Shown: piece after piece, positions 1 to 10,499 of the stretch
How positions within the stretch are numbered: position 1 is the stretch's first letter
How the letters are laid out: each line of letters starts with the position of its first letter
Assembly (NCBI RefSeq): GCF_051020985.1
Contig: NC_134999.1
Coordinates: forward strand, 25,205,160 to 25,269,159
From: Nomia melanderi
Lineage: Eukaryota; Arthropoda; Insecta; Hymenoptera; Halictidae
Reading direction: 5' to 3'
Length of the DNA: 64,000 nucleotides
The notes under the pieces: generated by a model
What the model was told of the DNA's origin: nothing
The model's database searches: none
What the model saw: only the letters and a program-made list of their open reading frames with translations
Program-made: the position numbers and the translations under genes

Positions 1-495
1 TAAACATAAAAAGCCGCCGCTGCGTAGAAACGAAATTTGACGTCAACGTTCGTCGCAGTCTGTTGCGTCTGCTTTCTTCGTCACGCGGCTCGACCAATAA
101 CATCAACTATTCTATAGTTATTGACGCGATCCTGAGTGGAAAAGACCCCTTACCCCTGTTATTTTCTAGCTTTTAGAATTGACTCAGGACGTGAAAGCTG
201 CATAGTACAGGAATTGACGATCCCGGGGTATATAGTCTAACTAAACCAACCAAGTCTTGGTAAGACCGAGCCACCTAGATCTACAAGACAGAGCCTATAG
301 TCCATATCCTAGCGATCTTACCAGTCGAAGTCATAGCCGGTACCTCGGAGACGAGTGCCCGTTGTCAGTGCCATTCTGGACATTGGCTTGGACTTGAAGG
401 GGCAATGGTTGATAGCTCTAATGCTGGGCCAGAAACCCCTTTTTTCAGGGTTCCGGCAGGTAAGTAGAGTCCCAACTGCTTGCGCACCTGCCTAC

Positions 496-702
496 TATAC
501 GCCCCTCACGTTAATTCCATCGGCCTTAGGTTTAAAAGTGCACAGGGTCAAAGGGACTCTTCCATTCACGACGCTCGGCTGCCGACGCATGGTCACTATT
601 GGAGCGCGCCGAGGCCGGAGCGTTGTGAGTGGAAGAGTCCTTTTGCTCGTGTGCACTTTTAAACCTAAGGCCAATGGAGCTAACGTGAGAGGCGTATAAT
701 AC
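496..702. repeat. Large imperfect hairpin 1, about 80-bp stem
   Basis: The left arm, about 497-577, is complementary to the right arm, about 612-702, leaving a loop of roughly 34 bases. The central part of the stem (GGCCTTAGGTTTAAAAGTGCAC region, 520-541 against 651-672) is perfectly complementary over about 22 bases. The flanking stem has scattered single mismatches, most of them transitions. An 80-bp stem with a short loop is far longer than a microRNA precursor. It fits a hairpin-RNA precursor, a foldback element or a recent inverted duplication. No terminal target-site duplication is obvious. Confidence 0.85.
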
Positions 703-742
703 TAAACTGATACAGTTTTGGAAAGTGAACTCGGCGCTACCA

Positions 743-957
743 TCAGTTTACAGTTGGCCGATTTCGAGCTGAGAGGCAATCTTATGGCTAAGTGAGTAGG
801 GGGCAAGGAAAGACGTCCAATCGCGCCGCTCGACCCGGTTGTTAGTTTCGGCACCTCCTTGTTATTGGCCGAGTCGACTGATTCCCTCTACCCCCTTACC
901 CACTTAGCCTATGTAATCGCCGCTCAGCTCAGAATCGGCGAACTGTAACTCCATGAG
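743..957. repeat. Large imperfect hairpin 2, about 60-bp stem
   Basis: The left arm, about 743-803 (containing CAGTTGGCCGATTT and GGCTAAGTGAGTAGG), pairs with the right arm, about 884-955 (containing CCCACTTAGCC and AATCGGCGAACTGTAACT). There are several mismatches and small indels, with a central loop near 80 bases. It lies only about 40 bases after hairpin 1 but the two stems are unrelated in sequence, so this is not a simple tandem duplication. Confidence 0.8.
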
Positions 958-1300
958 ACTCGTCATCCCCGAGAGGCTACTCTGGTAGGGCTTCAGCCTC
1001 GGTTGATTGGGCCCCAATCCTAAAGTACATGGGCACCGTTTAACCTTTTAGCTACTGCGGGACTAACCGTTGTTATACCTCTTTAAGGCAAGGTTTGACG
1101 CGGTCTGCGTATCATAAATGTAGCACTGTGACTGGAGACTGATAGAATTTTCCAGTGTGCAATTACGTTAGATTAGACTATAATGCGTACAACTATCGAT
1201 GACAGAGGAAGAATTGAGCCGCTATAGTGGCGTACCGTTCAAGAACATGATAACACATAAGCCAATATAGTGGCGTATAGTAGTTAAAAGATTAAAGTAG

Positions 1301-1720
1301 GCTTTCGTAGCAGATACTTGAGCATTAAACTAGACAAATTCCCTCTACTTCTGTACAGTTTCAACTTGTGGGTACTCGGCAAAAACGTGCTCGGTGGACA
1401 GTACAACTGCGCGAGTCTCATGCGAGCCGCTCGTTCGCGTTCCGAAAACACGCGATCGTCGAATCTCGGCCGTCGAAACGAGCTTCTCTTTTTCCGATAT
1501 ATTTTTCCCCTCTTTGTTTTTGTTTTTCGGTCAGCCGAACTGCGGATGTTGGACTTGCATCGTCAAAGATTTACTGATTGACGGTGATGAAGGGTGCGCC
1601 GTGGCGCGTGGAGGATACCATCGAGCCAAAATTTAGGATGTTCGGCTCGGAACCGAGAACAATAGAAGGGAGCATTCGAAGTGATTGTTTACCTCTGACC
1701 GAGTAATTCTTTTGACGAAC
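1301..1720. other. CpG-rich stretch, no gene assigned
   Basis: A CpG-rich segment (densest about 1385-1500) with several overlapping short open frames on the plus strand, none showing a domain, signal peptide or homology I recognise. A pyrimidine-rich run at 1480-1530 interrupts it. It could be a 5' untranslated exon or regulatory island; nothing in the sequence decides this. Confidence 0.3.
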
Positions 1721-4700
1721 GGTGTTCGAGCGGTTTCACACGTTCATTCTTCGCAATTCACGTTTAGCGAGCTCTAACACGTGCGCGCACTTTATGCACC
1801 GTAACGGTTCCGAGTTTATTAAGTTAATTGTCTGCAGTGTTCTGCTTTCAGGTTTTAATCCTGTAACCTCCCTTTTTATGGCACGACAGTTTCCGTATTT
1901 TTGTAGTGTAGCTACGTTTTCTCGCTTTAATCCTGCTCCTTGGGTCTTTTTTGACCCAATTGGGTTTTTATCTTCTTATTACCACGTTTTTTGTTTAGCC
2001 TTGTTTAATTTTATTGGTTTCCTTGTTAAGAATACCTATGTTTAAATTTGAGGATAGTGCAAGGTAAATAGTACCAGACCGTGTGTTAAAACTTTTCCAA
2101 TAATATTTCGAATGTATATTTATTTAATAGCTTTAGTTATTTAATATGTCTGTGTACTTATTCTGTGTATCTGTATATAAATGTCTGGTTATGTACGTTA
2201 TTTTATTTCCGACGTAACATCCGCAAATATTATTTCGTAGCAATTTTGAATTGTTCGATTGGTATATTGAAGCTGAATTTAAATATTGTCAGTATTATTT
2301 TTGTCTTTCAAGCCGAAATGAGATATTTTTCTTCTGTAATTATTTAACTTTTAAGTATTAAGTAACACAATGAACGTCGAATTCCTTATTTTCTAATCAA
2401 TTACTCAAAATGGTATATCTTTAAAGAGTTCAGGTGAGAAAATAATCTTAAAGCAAAGGACTTCGAAATATAGCAATTATTCGCTGTATACAACTCAATA
2501 TAAAAGATTATGCAATTTACTTAATGTAAATAAATAAATAAATTTACTCCATCTTATCGCAAAACAATGAACACTAAAATAATTCTAGCATTTGTTGTCA
2601 CGAAAAGAATCATAAGACCAGGGGTTGATCGGTTGTACCATATGGTCTTAACAAATACTATTATCACTAGATTTAGGAAACTAGCCAATTCGAAGGACAT
2701 TAAATTTTACTTCATAATATAAAGATTATTTAGTAATATCTTAATAATAATCATTAAAAGCCAATGATATAAATATTGTTTACCAAAAATTGATGTCGAT
2801 TTTGATTGTTGAGGAAATTCTAATTTCCAAAACCTACACGAATGAACACCAACTTTCTCAGGAACTATACAAAGAAGCGTGCGATACAATAAACATCCGT
2901 AAATCTAGTGTTAAAATGTAATTTCGAGAACTATTTTCTTTACCGAAGTGCCTTCGCACGCATTATATCCCACTGTATAGTCCGCAACAATCCTTTCGCC
3001 GAACTATGAATGTTTAGTATCCCGGCACTCGTGAAGCTGTTAATCCTATCAGAAACGATCTTCGTGAACGGCATCTCGTCCGTCCCCCTTTCCATTGCTC
3101 GTTATTAGAGATGTGTACTATCTTTATACAGGTGTGAGCAAAGAGCTGGGAGAAGTGGGTGGGAGGGAGGATGGGTGGACTATCACTGGATAGAGTGGGT
3201 GGTCGAGATAAAGAGAAATGGCGCGTAAATAGGGAAGAGCACCGAGTAACGGAGTTAAGGAGACAGGAAGGCGTGGCGCTTGTACTAGCCTATTAAGGTA
3301 CGTTTACACTGTTGCGAGAAGACAGCAGAGAATATTCGGCGCTTTCTTTTCTCTGACAAGCTAAGAAAATTGCTTACTGCAGCTAAAATTGTAAAAGAAT
3401 TAAGTTGTACGTTCTAATATATATTTTAATTATGTAGAAGTAATAATAGTAATTTTAATAATGTACAAGTCATTATGATTCTGATAATATAATAATAATA
3501 ATAACAATTTTATATATTCTAATAATTTATATATTTTAATATTAACTGAAATTCAGAATAATTGTCATGTCAACTTGAATAAGAAATGAACGTAAAAATT
3601 TGATATAAAAGACACTGCGAGTGATCGTTCTCTCATTATGAGAATATAAGTGAGTTTCAATCTGGAAATACGAGTGATCGTTTCAGCGTTCGCATATTCT
3701 GAGATAATATTTATGACCGGGGAAAAATAATAAAAGTTACTTCCATTGGCATAAGTTATGATTCAATGCGAAAATGTTTTTTATATCAATTTATTCGAGT
3801 TATCTGAAATGTTGATTTTTAAAATTAAATTCAAGTTATTTGAAATATTGCTTGAATTACTCGAAGGTACAATGTTCGAAATATTACTGAAGTTACTTGG
3901 CATAATATTCAGAGTAATGGAATTCGAAACGTTCCTCGAAGTTCAGAGGGTCAAACGATGGAGAGCATTTCTCAAATTATTCGGAATATTATTCAGCTTA
4001 TTCGGGATTTAACTGAAGCTATTAAAAGGATAATTTGTTAAATTCTGTCCGATGCATTCTGAAATTTCGAAAAACACTGATTCTAGTTGAAAAGTTTTTA
4101 GAAACCCAATATATATACTTTAATCTTGCTCAATCGATTTTTCTGTGTGCATGCAGATATGTATATGTTCAAAGTATATAATTCTCAAAATATGTGATAC
4201 TAAAAGCTATGTTTTAATGATCTGTAATTACATTTACTATAATAAAATTGCAAGTGAATGTTTGTAATTACATAACGCATAGTAAAGTAGTTAATATTAT
4301 TTCACAACTTATATTACTACTTATACTATAATATAATATTTTATAGAACTAATACGCGAAGGATATACTGTGTAATTATTTAAATTTATATTTAGATATG
4401 TTTTGATTTTATTAACGTTCTTTTTCTGTCAAAAAATACAATAAATAACGAAGGTATATTTGTTGACAGTATTAATGGACCAATGTTTATCGTATCAACA
4501 AACGGAAGCGGAAAAAATACATTTTAAAAATCTGTTTTATCTCTTTTACAAAGCAACGTATAGTAAAATATTATGGAACTTTTTAATAAACAATTCCTCC
4601 AAGTTGTATATGTAAGAAACGAATGAATTTGAAAATTTAATTCTCTCTTCATTGTCCCCAAATTTTCACATCATGATATAAATTTCAGAAGTAGAATAAT

Positions 4701-4929
4701 AAATTGTGATATTCAACTACATTACAATCTCAATGGTAATACATTTTCTAAACTATATTAAGTTTATTACTATCCTTGTAGGAATAGAAATAAATAGTAT
4801 ATAAAAATACAAATATTTTCGTAGTATCTATAAAATAATCAAATTAGCAAAATTGAAAATAAAATATGTCGCTTTCTATCAACTATACAAGAAGAAGAAA
4901 TACGAATTATTTAAAACAGTATGTCTGAA
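1721..4929. other. A+T-rich noncoding stretch
   Basis: No supported gene. The frame open at 1722-2045 is A+T-driven and featureless. A slightly less A+T-rich patch lies at about 2930-3330. The interval 3758-4012 is a degenerate repeat (separate entry). The remainder is simple A+T-rich sequence. Confidence 0.5.
3785..4020. repeat. Degenerate short repeat built on a TTATTCGAAATATT-like core
   Basis: Variants of a roughly 20-33-base unit around TTATTYGAAATATT / TTACTCGAAG recur about seven times. In one frame this produces a run of short Leu-Phe-Glu-rich segments (for example LFEILLELLE and MFEILLKLLG). The repeat, rather than selection on a protein, explains the open frame. No signal peptide or known domain is visible. 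Confidence 0.5.
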
Positions 4930-5145
4930 TTAACACCTGAACAACCGAGTGTTAACATGATTAGTATGTAATCCTTACAAAAATTGTAACAACAGATTTT
5001 TCCTTCGTGCATTATTTATAGTATTGAAGTGAAACTATTTATTTTTCAAATCATTGCGGATAATTAATACTTTAAGATATCAATAATCGCCAAATATGAA
5101 AACTGAAACTCGTCATTTTGACGTGTGTGATTGTTCCAGTGTTTA
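4930..5145. mobile_element. TTAA-flanked MITE, family A copy 1
   Basis: Begins at a TTAA with TTAACACCTGAACAACCGAG and ends at TTCCAGTGTTTA, a decayed inverse of the start. Its body (AAACTATTTATTTTTCAAATCATT, then AGATATCAATAAT, then a CGTCATTTTGA block) is shared with the elements at 8343, 23322, 23991 and 34620. TTAA target sites and short inverted ends point to a piggyBac-type transposase acting in trans. The family label is mine. Confidence 0.75.
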
Positions 5146-5932
5146 TAATAAAAAGTACAAAGAACTTTTAAGTTTTTCTTTCACAAATGAGGAAGAATAA
5201 GTGATAAATATACTTCCTGATATACCAAACGTGGACTAAATTTTTATTTCCACTTCAGCCTATGATCTGGTTCGCCTCTACCCCAGCTCATAAGGTTTTA
5301 TAACTGGTTACTAGATGTTAATTGCCAAAAAATATGTTAGTTAACGTAACTGACCCCGCAGGTTTAATTAAGAAATGGTCTCGATCCACGTTGAAACGAA
5401 CATTTTCACTTTGCAGCGTCTTCAAAAACGAACAGCTCGACGCGGAAGCATCAATTTATTTGCTTCCTAAGATTCAGACCATCGCCCGAGTTTCTTTCAT
5501 ATTGTTTGATAGCACGTAGCGGGTCTGAATCCGCGCGTGTCGGCCAGCTTGCCATTAAAATCGTCTTCTTTTACAGAGTTTCGAGTGTGTTTCGCAGCAG
5601 ACTGTTACAGTAGTGTAAACGCGCCCTTAGGAAAACACGGAAGAAACTCGACGAGGGTAAGATACTTTGAGACCGGTAACACGGTCGAGAAAATGACTGA
5701 AGTAAATAGATCGCGCTAGAGGGCGGTGGAAATGAAGGGTCGCAAAGAGAGGATTAAGCGGAGAAACGGTGGAAGTGGTTTCAGGCAGGCGGAAGAAGAA
5801 TGTAGAAATGAAACGCTGGTGAGGATCGGATAAACGTGAAATGCACGAAAGAATGAAGTATCGGGTCGTGCAATACGAAATGTCGAATTTCTTGTTAGTT
5901 GTAAACTGATCGTTCGAGTGATCATGTAATTA
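5146..5932. other. Spacer with a dispersed-repeat tail and a weak exon-like segment
   Basis: At about 5266-5325 (GATCTGGTTCGCCTCTACC through ACTGGTTACTAGA) the sequence matches about 23540-23600 downstream of another family A element, so the repeat probably extends beyond the MITE. Around 5577-5656 a possible plus-strand exon is bounded by TTCTTTTACAG and GG|GTAAGATAC and is open in one frame, but I recognise nothing in its translation. From 5716 to 5800 the sequence is purine-rich. Confidence 0.35.
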
Positions 5933-6041
5933 AAGTAGAACCTCGATTATCCGATTTAATTGGGCGACTAATAAGAGCCACATAAATAAGGTCTCGAGAA
6001 GAAATGCTTCGAAGTACGTTTGTAAAATTCGACTCTATATA

Positions 6042-6853
6042 CAGTGCGTCTCACGAACTCTGCGCATTTAAATATCTTGGTTATTTCAACCAATGCGAGG
6101 GAATGCTACTTCCAGGAGTTGTGGGGTTTAAGAAACTACAGAATATGATCTAAATGTTATTCTTGCAAGTGGAGGCACAGGGAAGATATAACGGTCACCT
6201 TTGTTTTTTTTTTAAATGATAAAACTTACCGTTGCTGAGATATTTGACTTTCTTCATGAAGCACGTTCGAAATATCGTGGTATCAGCGAGATGAATGTCC
6301 AACACACTACGCTCAAAGGGTGAGAAGTACACTTGATGAAATATTCCCAAATCGATGGATAGGACACGGAGGCACTATTTGCTGGCCAGCGTGAAGTCCA
6401 GATTTAACACCCCTAGATCTTTCCTTGTGGGCATCATTAAAAAATAACCCCGGAAGATATGAAGCAACGAATTATTGCAGCGTGTGCTGCAATAGATGCT
6501 CCAACAATAAGACTTGCAAGGGTCGCAACAGTTCAAAGACTGTAACGTTGCATCGCTACAGCGCGGCCGACATTTGGAACACGCTTCATAAAGAAAGTCA
6601 AATATCTCAGCAATGATAAGTTTCAAGGCAAATGCACCTTAGTACTTTTATACTCAGAATATGCCACTGTACCGAAATCGAGCATAATTCTCTATTCCTC
6701 CTCCTCTATGCCTCCACTTGCAAGAATAAAATTTAGATCATATTTTGTAATTTCTTAAACCCCACAACTCCGTATTGCTTGAACCAACGATGACCAATGA
6801 ACCGATGAAAATAACTAAAATATTTAAGTGGACAGAGTTCATAAGGCGCACTG
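6042..6853 (+). mobile_element. Tc1/mariner-superfamily element with very long inverted repeats
   Basis: TA dinucleotides flank the element at 6040-6041 and 6854-6855. It starts CAGTGCGTCTCACGAACTC and ends with the imperfect inverse (GAGTTCATAAGGCGCACTG). Complementarity continues far inward: the block with GAGTTGTGGGGTTTAAGAAA (about 6117) matches its inverse near 6750, and the block with GCTGAGATATTTGACTTTC (about 6234) matches its inverse near 6600. The arms are therefore about 250-290 bp and leave only about 250 bp between them. The centre keeps a piece of DDE transposase. At 812 bp it is an internally deleted, non-autonomous copy. Confidence 0.85.
6335..6460 (+). pseudogene. Transposase remnant (DDE domain, Tc1/mariner type)
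   Basis: The plus strand reads RWIGRGGTICWPARSPDL followed by TPLDLSLWASLKN, close to the block around the third catalytic aspartate in insect Tc1/mariner-type transposases (typically W-P-x-R-S-P-D-L-T-P-L-D-F-F-L-W-G). The N-terminal DNA-binding region and the first two catalytic residues are missing, and the frame is soon disrupted. It sits between the long inverted repeats of the 812-bp element and cannot encode an active enzyme. Confidence 0.8.
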
Positions 6854-6855
6854 TA

Positions 6856-7723
6856 TTAGGTCGTCTGATAAGTTCGTCTATTTTTCTAATCTATGAAATA
6901 ATCTCCCTTAGTCCGAAAACATGGTATACGTTTTTTAAAAAATGTGGGATTAACGAAAGTAATACTACCTAGATCTCCTTGTGTTTTTACTTCTAAATAA
7001 GTGCTTGCTAGCCAACTAATGAACAAATGGCGCGGAAATAGTTTTGCATATGTCAAAAGTATTTAATAGAAAAGAAACCACGAATTTTAGACAAATTACA
7101 GTGACACCCGCTGGTCTTACAAAATGGCGAATTTCGATCAAAATTGTGTTGAATTGTACCGGCACTTAACCAGCTTAATGGTGTAATCCAAAAATTGTTT
7201 GCAATTCTATATAATCCTTACGACATACAGCTTCACAGAATACAATCGACGAATTGGTCGAATGCGTACAAAATACATTTAATGCATTGAATATACAAAT
7301 CCTCGATAATGTTTTCTAACACTGCAAACTCGTCTAGAAACAACCATGATAGCAAAAAGAGGGCATTCCCACAAGATTCCGCATATTAATAAGTCAAAAC
7401 TTCGTTATGAGGGACGATTACAAACAACATTATCATGTTACATAAAAGCTGTGGCCTTAGCCACGTCATTGTTACGTTAAAACCTCTGTATTATCCTTTG
7501 TTTTACTAGATGCTTGTAAGTATTTCATAAATAAAATTATTCCAATTTTAGAAATTTAATATTTTCGCACGAAGGGAGTATTTTATTAAATATAAAATAC
7601 CTTTTACTCGAATACCTTTTACTGGCTAAACTGAAGCAGTTCAAACTCGTATCGTTCCGTAATTACAAACCGTAACGTGAGAAGTATTAACACACCGTCG
7701 CATGAATGTATGAGACGACCTAA
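6856..7723 (+). mobile_element. Second mariner-like element, abutting the first
   Basis: The left end TTAGGTCGTCTGATAAGTTC starts directly after the TA that borders the previous element. The inverse of 7704-7723 reads TTAGGTCGTCTCATACATTC, matching at the first 11 bases and scattered positions after. Ends of this form are typical of mariner elements. At about 7235-7440 a frameshifted reading (TIDELVECVQNTFNALNIQI, then after a shift a KIPHINKSKLRYEGRL-like segment) resembles the C-terminal part of proteins from hymenopteran transposons. That resemblance is from memory and tentative. The left flank is TA, the right is TG, so the duplication has decayed or the right end is misplaced. Confidence 0.5.
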
Positions 7724-8342
7724 TGTCTTGAGAACAATTTAACCTTTTTTGCACGCAATAAAATCGAAAAATGAAGTGTATACTCATCAAACGCAGGACA
7801 AATGCACCTAGGGTATATTTTAATGAAAAACATAATACATGTTTATCTGAAAAAAATAAAGAATTAGTATCATTCCAAAGTTTAAGATAATATGTATACT
7901 CATCGAACGCAGTTAACTGTTTAAGGACCTGAATTACAGTAGAACCACCTAGAACGCAATTAATATGTATTAATATTCCGCGTAACAGGATTTCACGTTT
8001 ACGAATTTTGCGTAAAATTCTGTTTTTTGGATACTGATTGAACTTGTACGTAGGTTGCCATAAAAGTTTCGAGAATCTTTCACTGCCGGAGTTTATTTTA
8101 CTTTCGTAAAGCTTTACGTTGTTAAGGTTTGAGAGCACTAACACGAAACAATTGTAAATGTATTAATGTCGAAGAAGAATATTTTGAAAAACAATGAAAC
8201 TTTTAATTCAAACTTATTTGTAACTTTCCTCATACTTTTCCGAAACTTTTGCAGTAACCCACATATTAAGTTGGTTCTCTGAATGTATCAGTTTCTCATG
8301 GAAAATTTCACTTTCAGCGTTGTTTTTCTTTTAAAAGATCTT
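7724..8342. other. A+T-rich stretch with an 18-base imperfect direct repeat
   Basis: The motif TATACTCATCRAACGCAG occurs at about 7779 and 7893, roughly 114 bases apart. A minus-strand frame open for 167 codons (7641-8144) crosses the mariner-like right end and this repeat, and shows no domain; I treat it as chance. At 7937 there is a pogo-like end (CAGTAGAACC) after TA. Confidence 0.4.
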
Positions 8343-8566
8343 TTAACACTAGAACTATCGAGCATTTAATACAATTGATATCTAATCCCTATAAGAATTG
8401 TAATAATAAATTATTTTCAGTTTCTTCAGATATTCATTATGGTATTCAAATGAAACTATTTATTTTCAAAATCATTTCGAATATTCAATGCTTTGAAGAT
8501 ATCAATAATTGCGAAATGAAAAAGCGAAACCAGTCATTTTAATTGATAAAGCAGTTCTAGTGTTAA
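8343..8566. mobile_element. TTAA-flanked MITE, family A copy 2
   Basis: Intact TTAA on both sides. It starts TTAACACTAGAACTATCGAG and ends GCAGTTCTAGTGTTAA, so the first 13 bases are inverted at the other end. The body matches the element at 4930-5145 across its length. With 224 bp and both target duplications it is the best-preserved copy of this family here. Confidence 0.85.
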
Positions 8567-8682
8567 TCGCGTTATAGCGGGCCCTACCGTATTAACTTCG
8601 TGGATGACTCATGGATGACGAGATTCTTGCTAGAGGATATAGTTCACGAAAAATAACGACTCGGTTAATCGAGATTCTACTG

Positions 8683-9831
8683 TATATGTTTAGTTTGCTA
8701 AATACATTGCCGGTTAAAAGTTTGGAACCACTTGATATGCAACGTCGCAAATTAAAAATTATATATCTTTATATTTGACTAATACACATATGCCCATGTT
8801 CCTTTGTTATATACAAACATTCTCCAATAAAAGTTGTTTACAAAAAATGTAAGCTTTTCTTTTAACTGTATGGGTCTCAACCTTTCGACCGACAGAAAAG
8901 TTGCCATTTGCAACCCTAGCCTGGAATTTTCAAAATTTTATATAATATGATATATGTTTTTATACATACAGTAATAAAATGTGTTAAATAAACTGATTAT
9001 ATAGTTAAGAATTCGAAATTATTTATACTTTACATAAGCATCTTTGAGAAATATGAATAAAATGTCATCCATTAATTTTAATGATAATTGGGGTGAACTT
9101 TGCGTCACCTAGATGCAATTTGGAAAGGAACTAGTGCTTCACGTACGTGTGACGTGTGGTAGCCAGAGTTGAAGGATCAAAAAGACGTGATGGAAAAATC
9201 GGAGATTCAAAAATCAAAAGATCAAAAATGGAAAGAGCTGATTGAAATAGTTAAATAACATTAAATGTGTAAAATATACTAATGAATTAATTTCAAGTAC
9301 TCTGTGCATACCGACAAACAACAATTTTTACAAGCGGTAAAAAACTTTTGAGCAGATATAAATGTTAAGATTTATGTCTAATAGACCTTTCTAGTTCATT
9401 AAAGTTTTTTATTATAGTAAGGATTAAGTTTAATGGAACTTTATAGTCCTTTATCGATTATAAATTACAAAATTTCAAAAGAAGCATTTCTTAAGACACG
9501 TTGAATGTAAAATTCCATTTTTCTTTCTCTTTAAATGACCCGACATTTCATATTATACAATGTAATATAACGTATAAAAAGAGGAACGTAAAAATTGAGG
9601 AGATCAGAGAGAAACGAGAGTGCGTATTATTCGTATTGAAATTATGAAGGAAATCGTTGAAAGGCGTTACGCGATATATTGTGAAAATTAAAAGGACAAC
9701 TGGGAAGAGAAATTAAAAAAGCATGAAATTAGCGGACTGGTAAAATATGCAGTACATAGAATACACAAATACCCGGGACATTGATTTAAAATTAAATAGA
9801 GGACCGAATAGGATTCGAAGGGATTAAAATA
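8683..9831. other. A+T-rich noncoding stretch
   Basis: I see no gene, no clear element ends and no exon-like island. Confidence 0.4.
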
Positions 9832-10499
9832 TAGTGGAACATCGATTAACCGGGCTTCGATTATCCGCGGTTTCGGTTATCCGGGATTCGATTATTCGCT
9901 CTAGCAAGACTACGTAGAGAATGCGTTGGAATTACTTTTGAATGTTTAAAACCTTGCTTCTTCCTATTTTGTAGTTGTTTATTTAAAACAAATTTTTCTT
10001 AGTTTCAAGAGAGATGTAATTTAATTTTAACGATCTTTTTTCCAATTAAGAAGTGCAGAAATCCAAAGGTTCACCTTTGCTTTCTCTGTAGAATAATGTT
10101 TTGCTGTTTTATATGTCATTATGTAAACCTATTCACTTTTCTCTTTATTTTGTTAGTTGTCCGTTCAGGAAGTGCTTATTTATATTATCAATGAACGTTA
10201 TATCTGCCTTTAATGTGTAAAACAGTAAACTAAAATTTTAAAGAAGCAGATTTTGTCAATGATGAAATGTTGCTGTGCTAAAGCACTCGAAAACGTGAAC
10301 GTTATAGCGTAAAAAAAGATGTAACTATATATTACGGTTGAATTGTAAAATAGAATACATTATTTTGTAGAATGGAACGTCTACTGTCTACATAAATAGT
10401 AATATAGCTTTCTCCTTCTCAAATCTCGATTATCCTGTGAATTTCGATTTATCCGAGCTATCTCTTCCCCCATTAAGCTGCTTAATCGAATTCCCACTG
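9832..10499. mobile_element. Pogo/Tigger-like MITE
   Basis: The left end TAGTGGAACATCGATTAACC follows TA. The right end, inverted, reads CAGTGGGAATTCGATTAAGC and is followed by TA (10500-10501). The repeated GGTTATCCGGG and TCGATTATCC motifs just inside the left end, mirrored by GATTATCCTGTG and ATTTATCCGAG near the right end, are typical of this element type. It has no transposase reading frame, so it would need enzyme in trans. Confidence 0.7.

Larger units (their letters stand above)
1..1300. other. GC-balanced block of unknown origin with large hairpins
   Basis: Base composition here is close to half G+C, whereas most of the window is strongly A+T-rich, and the change is fairly sharp near 1300. 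The block holds two large hairpins (separate entries), a near-palindrome around 1003-1019 (GATTGGG then CCCCAATC), and the 12-base motif TATAGTGGCGTA twice (about 1222 and 1267), with the related GGCGTATA at the 3' foot of the first hairpin. The frame open at 355-699 runs through hairpin arms and has no recognisable domain, so I do not call it a gene. Whether this is a foldback transposon, a hairpin-RNA locus, transferred DNA or an assembly join cannot be decided from sequence alone. Confidence 0.6.
5933..8682. mobile_element. Possible outer pogo-like element, heavily nested
   Basis: The left end AAGTAGAACCTCGATTATCC (5933, preceded by TA) and the inverse of the right end, CAGTAGAATCTCGATTAACC (ending 8682, followed by TA), match at most positions and resemble pogo/Tigger inverted ends. 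Between them lie two mariner-type elements (6042-6853 and 6856-7723) and a TTAA MITE (8343-8566). An alternative left end sits at 7937 (CAGTAGAACCACC), which would make a smaller element at 7937-8682. No pogo transposase is left inside. The pairing of ends is inference. Confidence 0.35.

Noticed and set aside
355..699. 114-codon plus-strand frame in the GC-balanced block
   Set aside because: It runs through both arms of hairpin 1, has no domain, and its length is easily explained by G+C content.
3758..4012. 84-codon Leu/Phe/Glu-rich frame
   Set aside because: Generated by a degenerate short DNA repeat, with no evidence of selection on protein.
7641..8144. 167-codon minus-strand frame, the longest in the window
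   Set aside because: It crosses a mariner-like end and a direct repeat, is A+T-driven, and shows no signal peptide, membrane pattern or motif of a known family.
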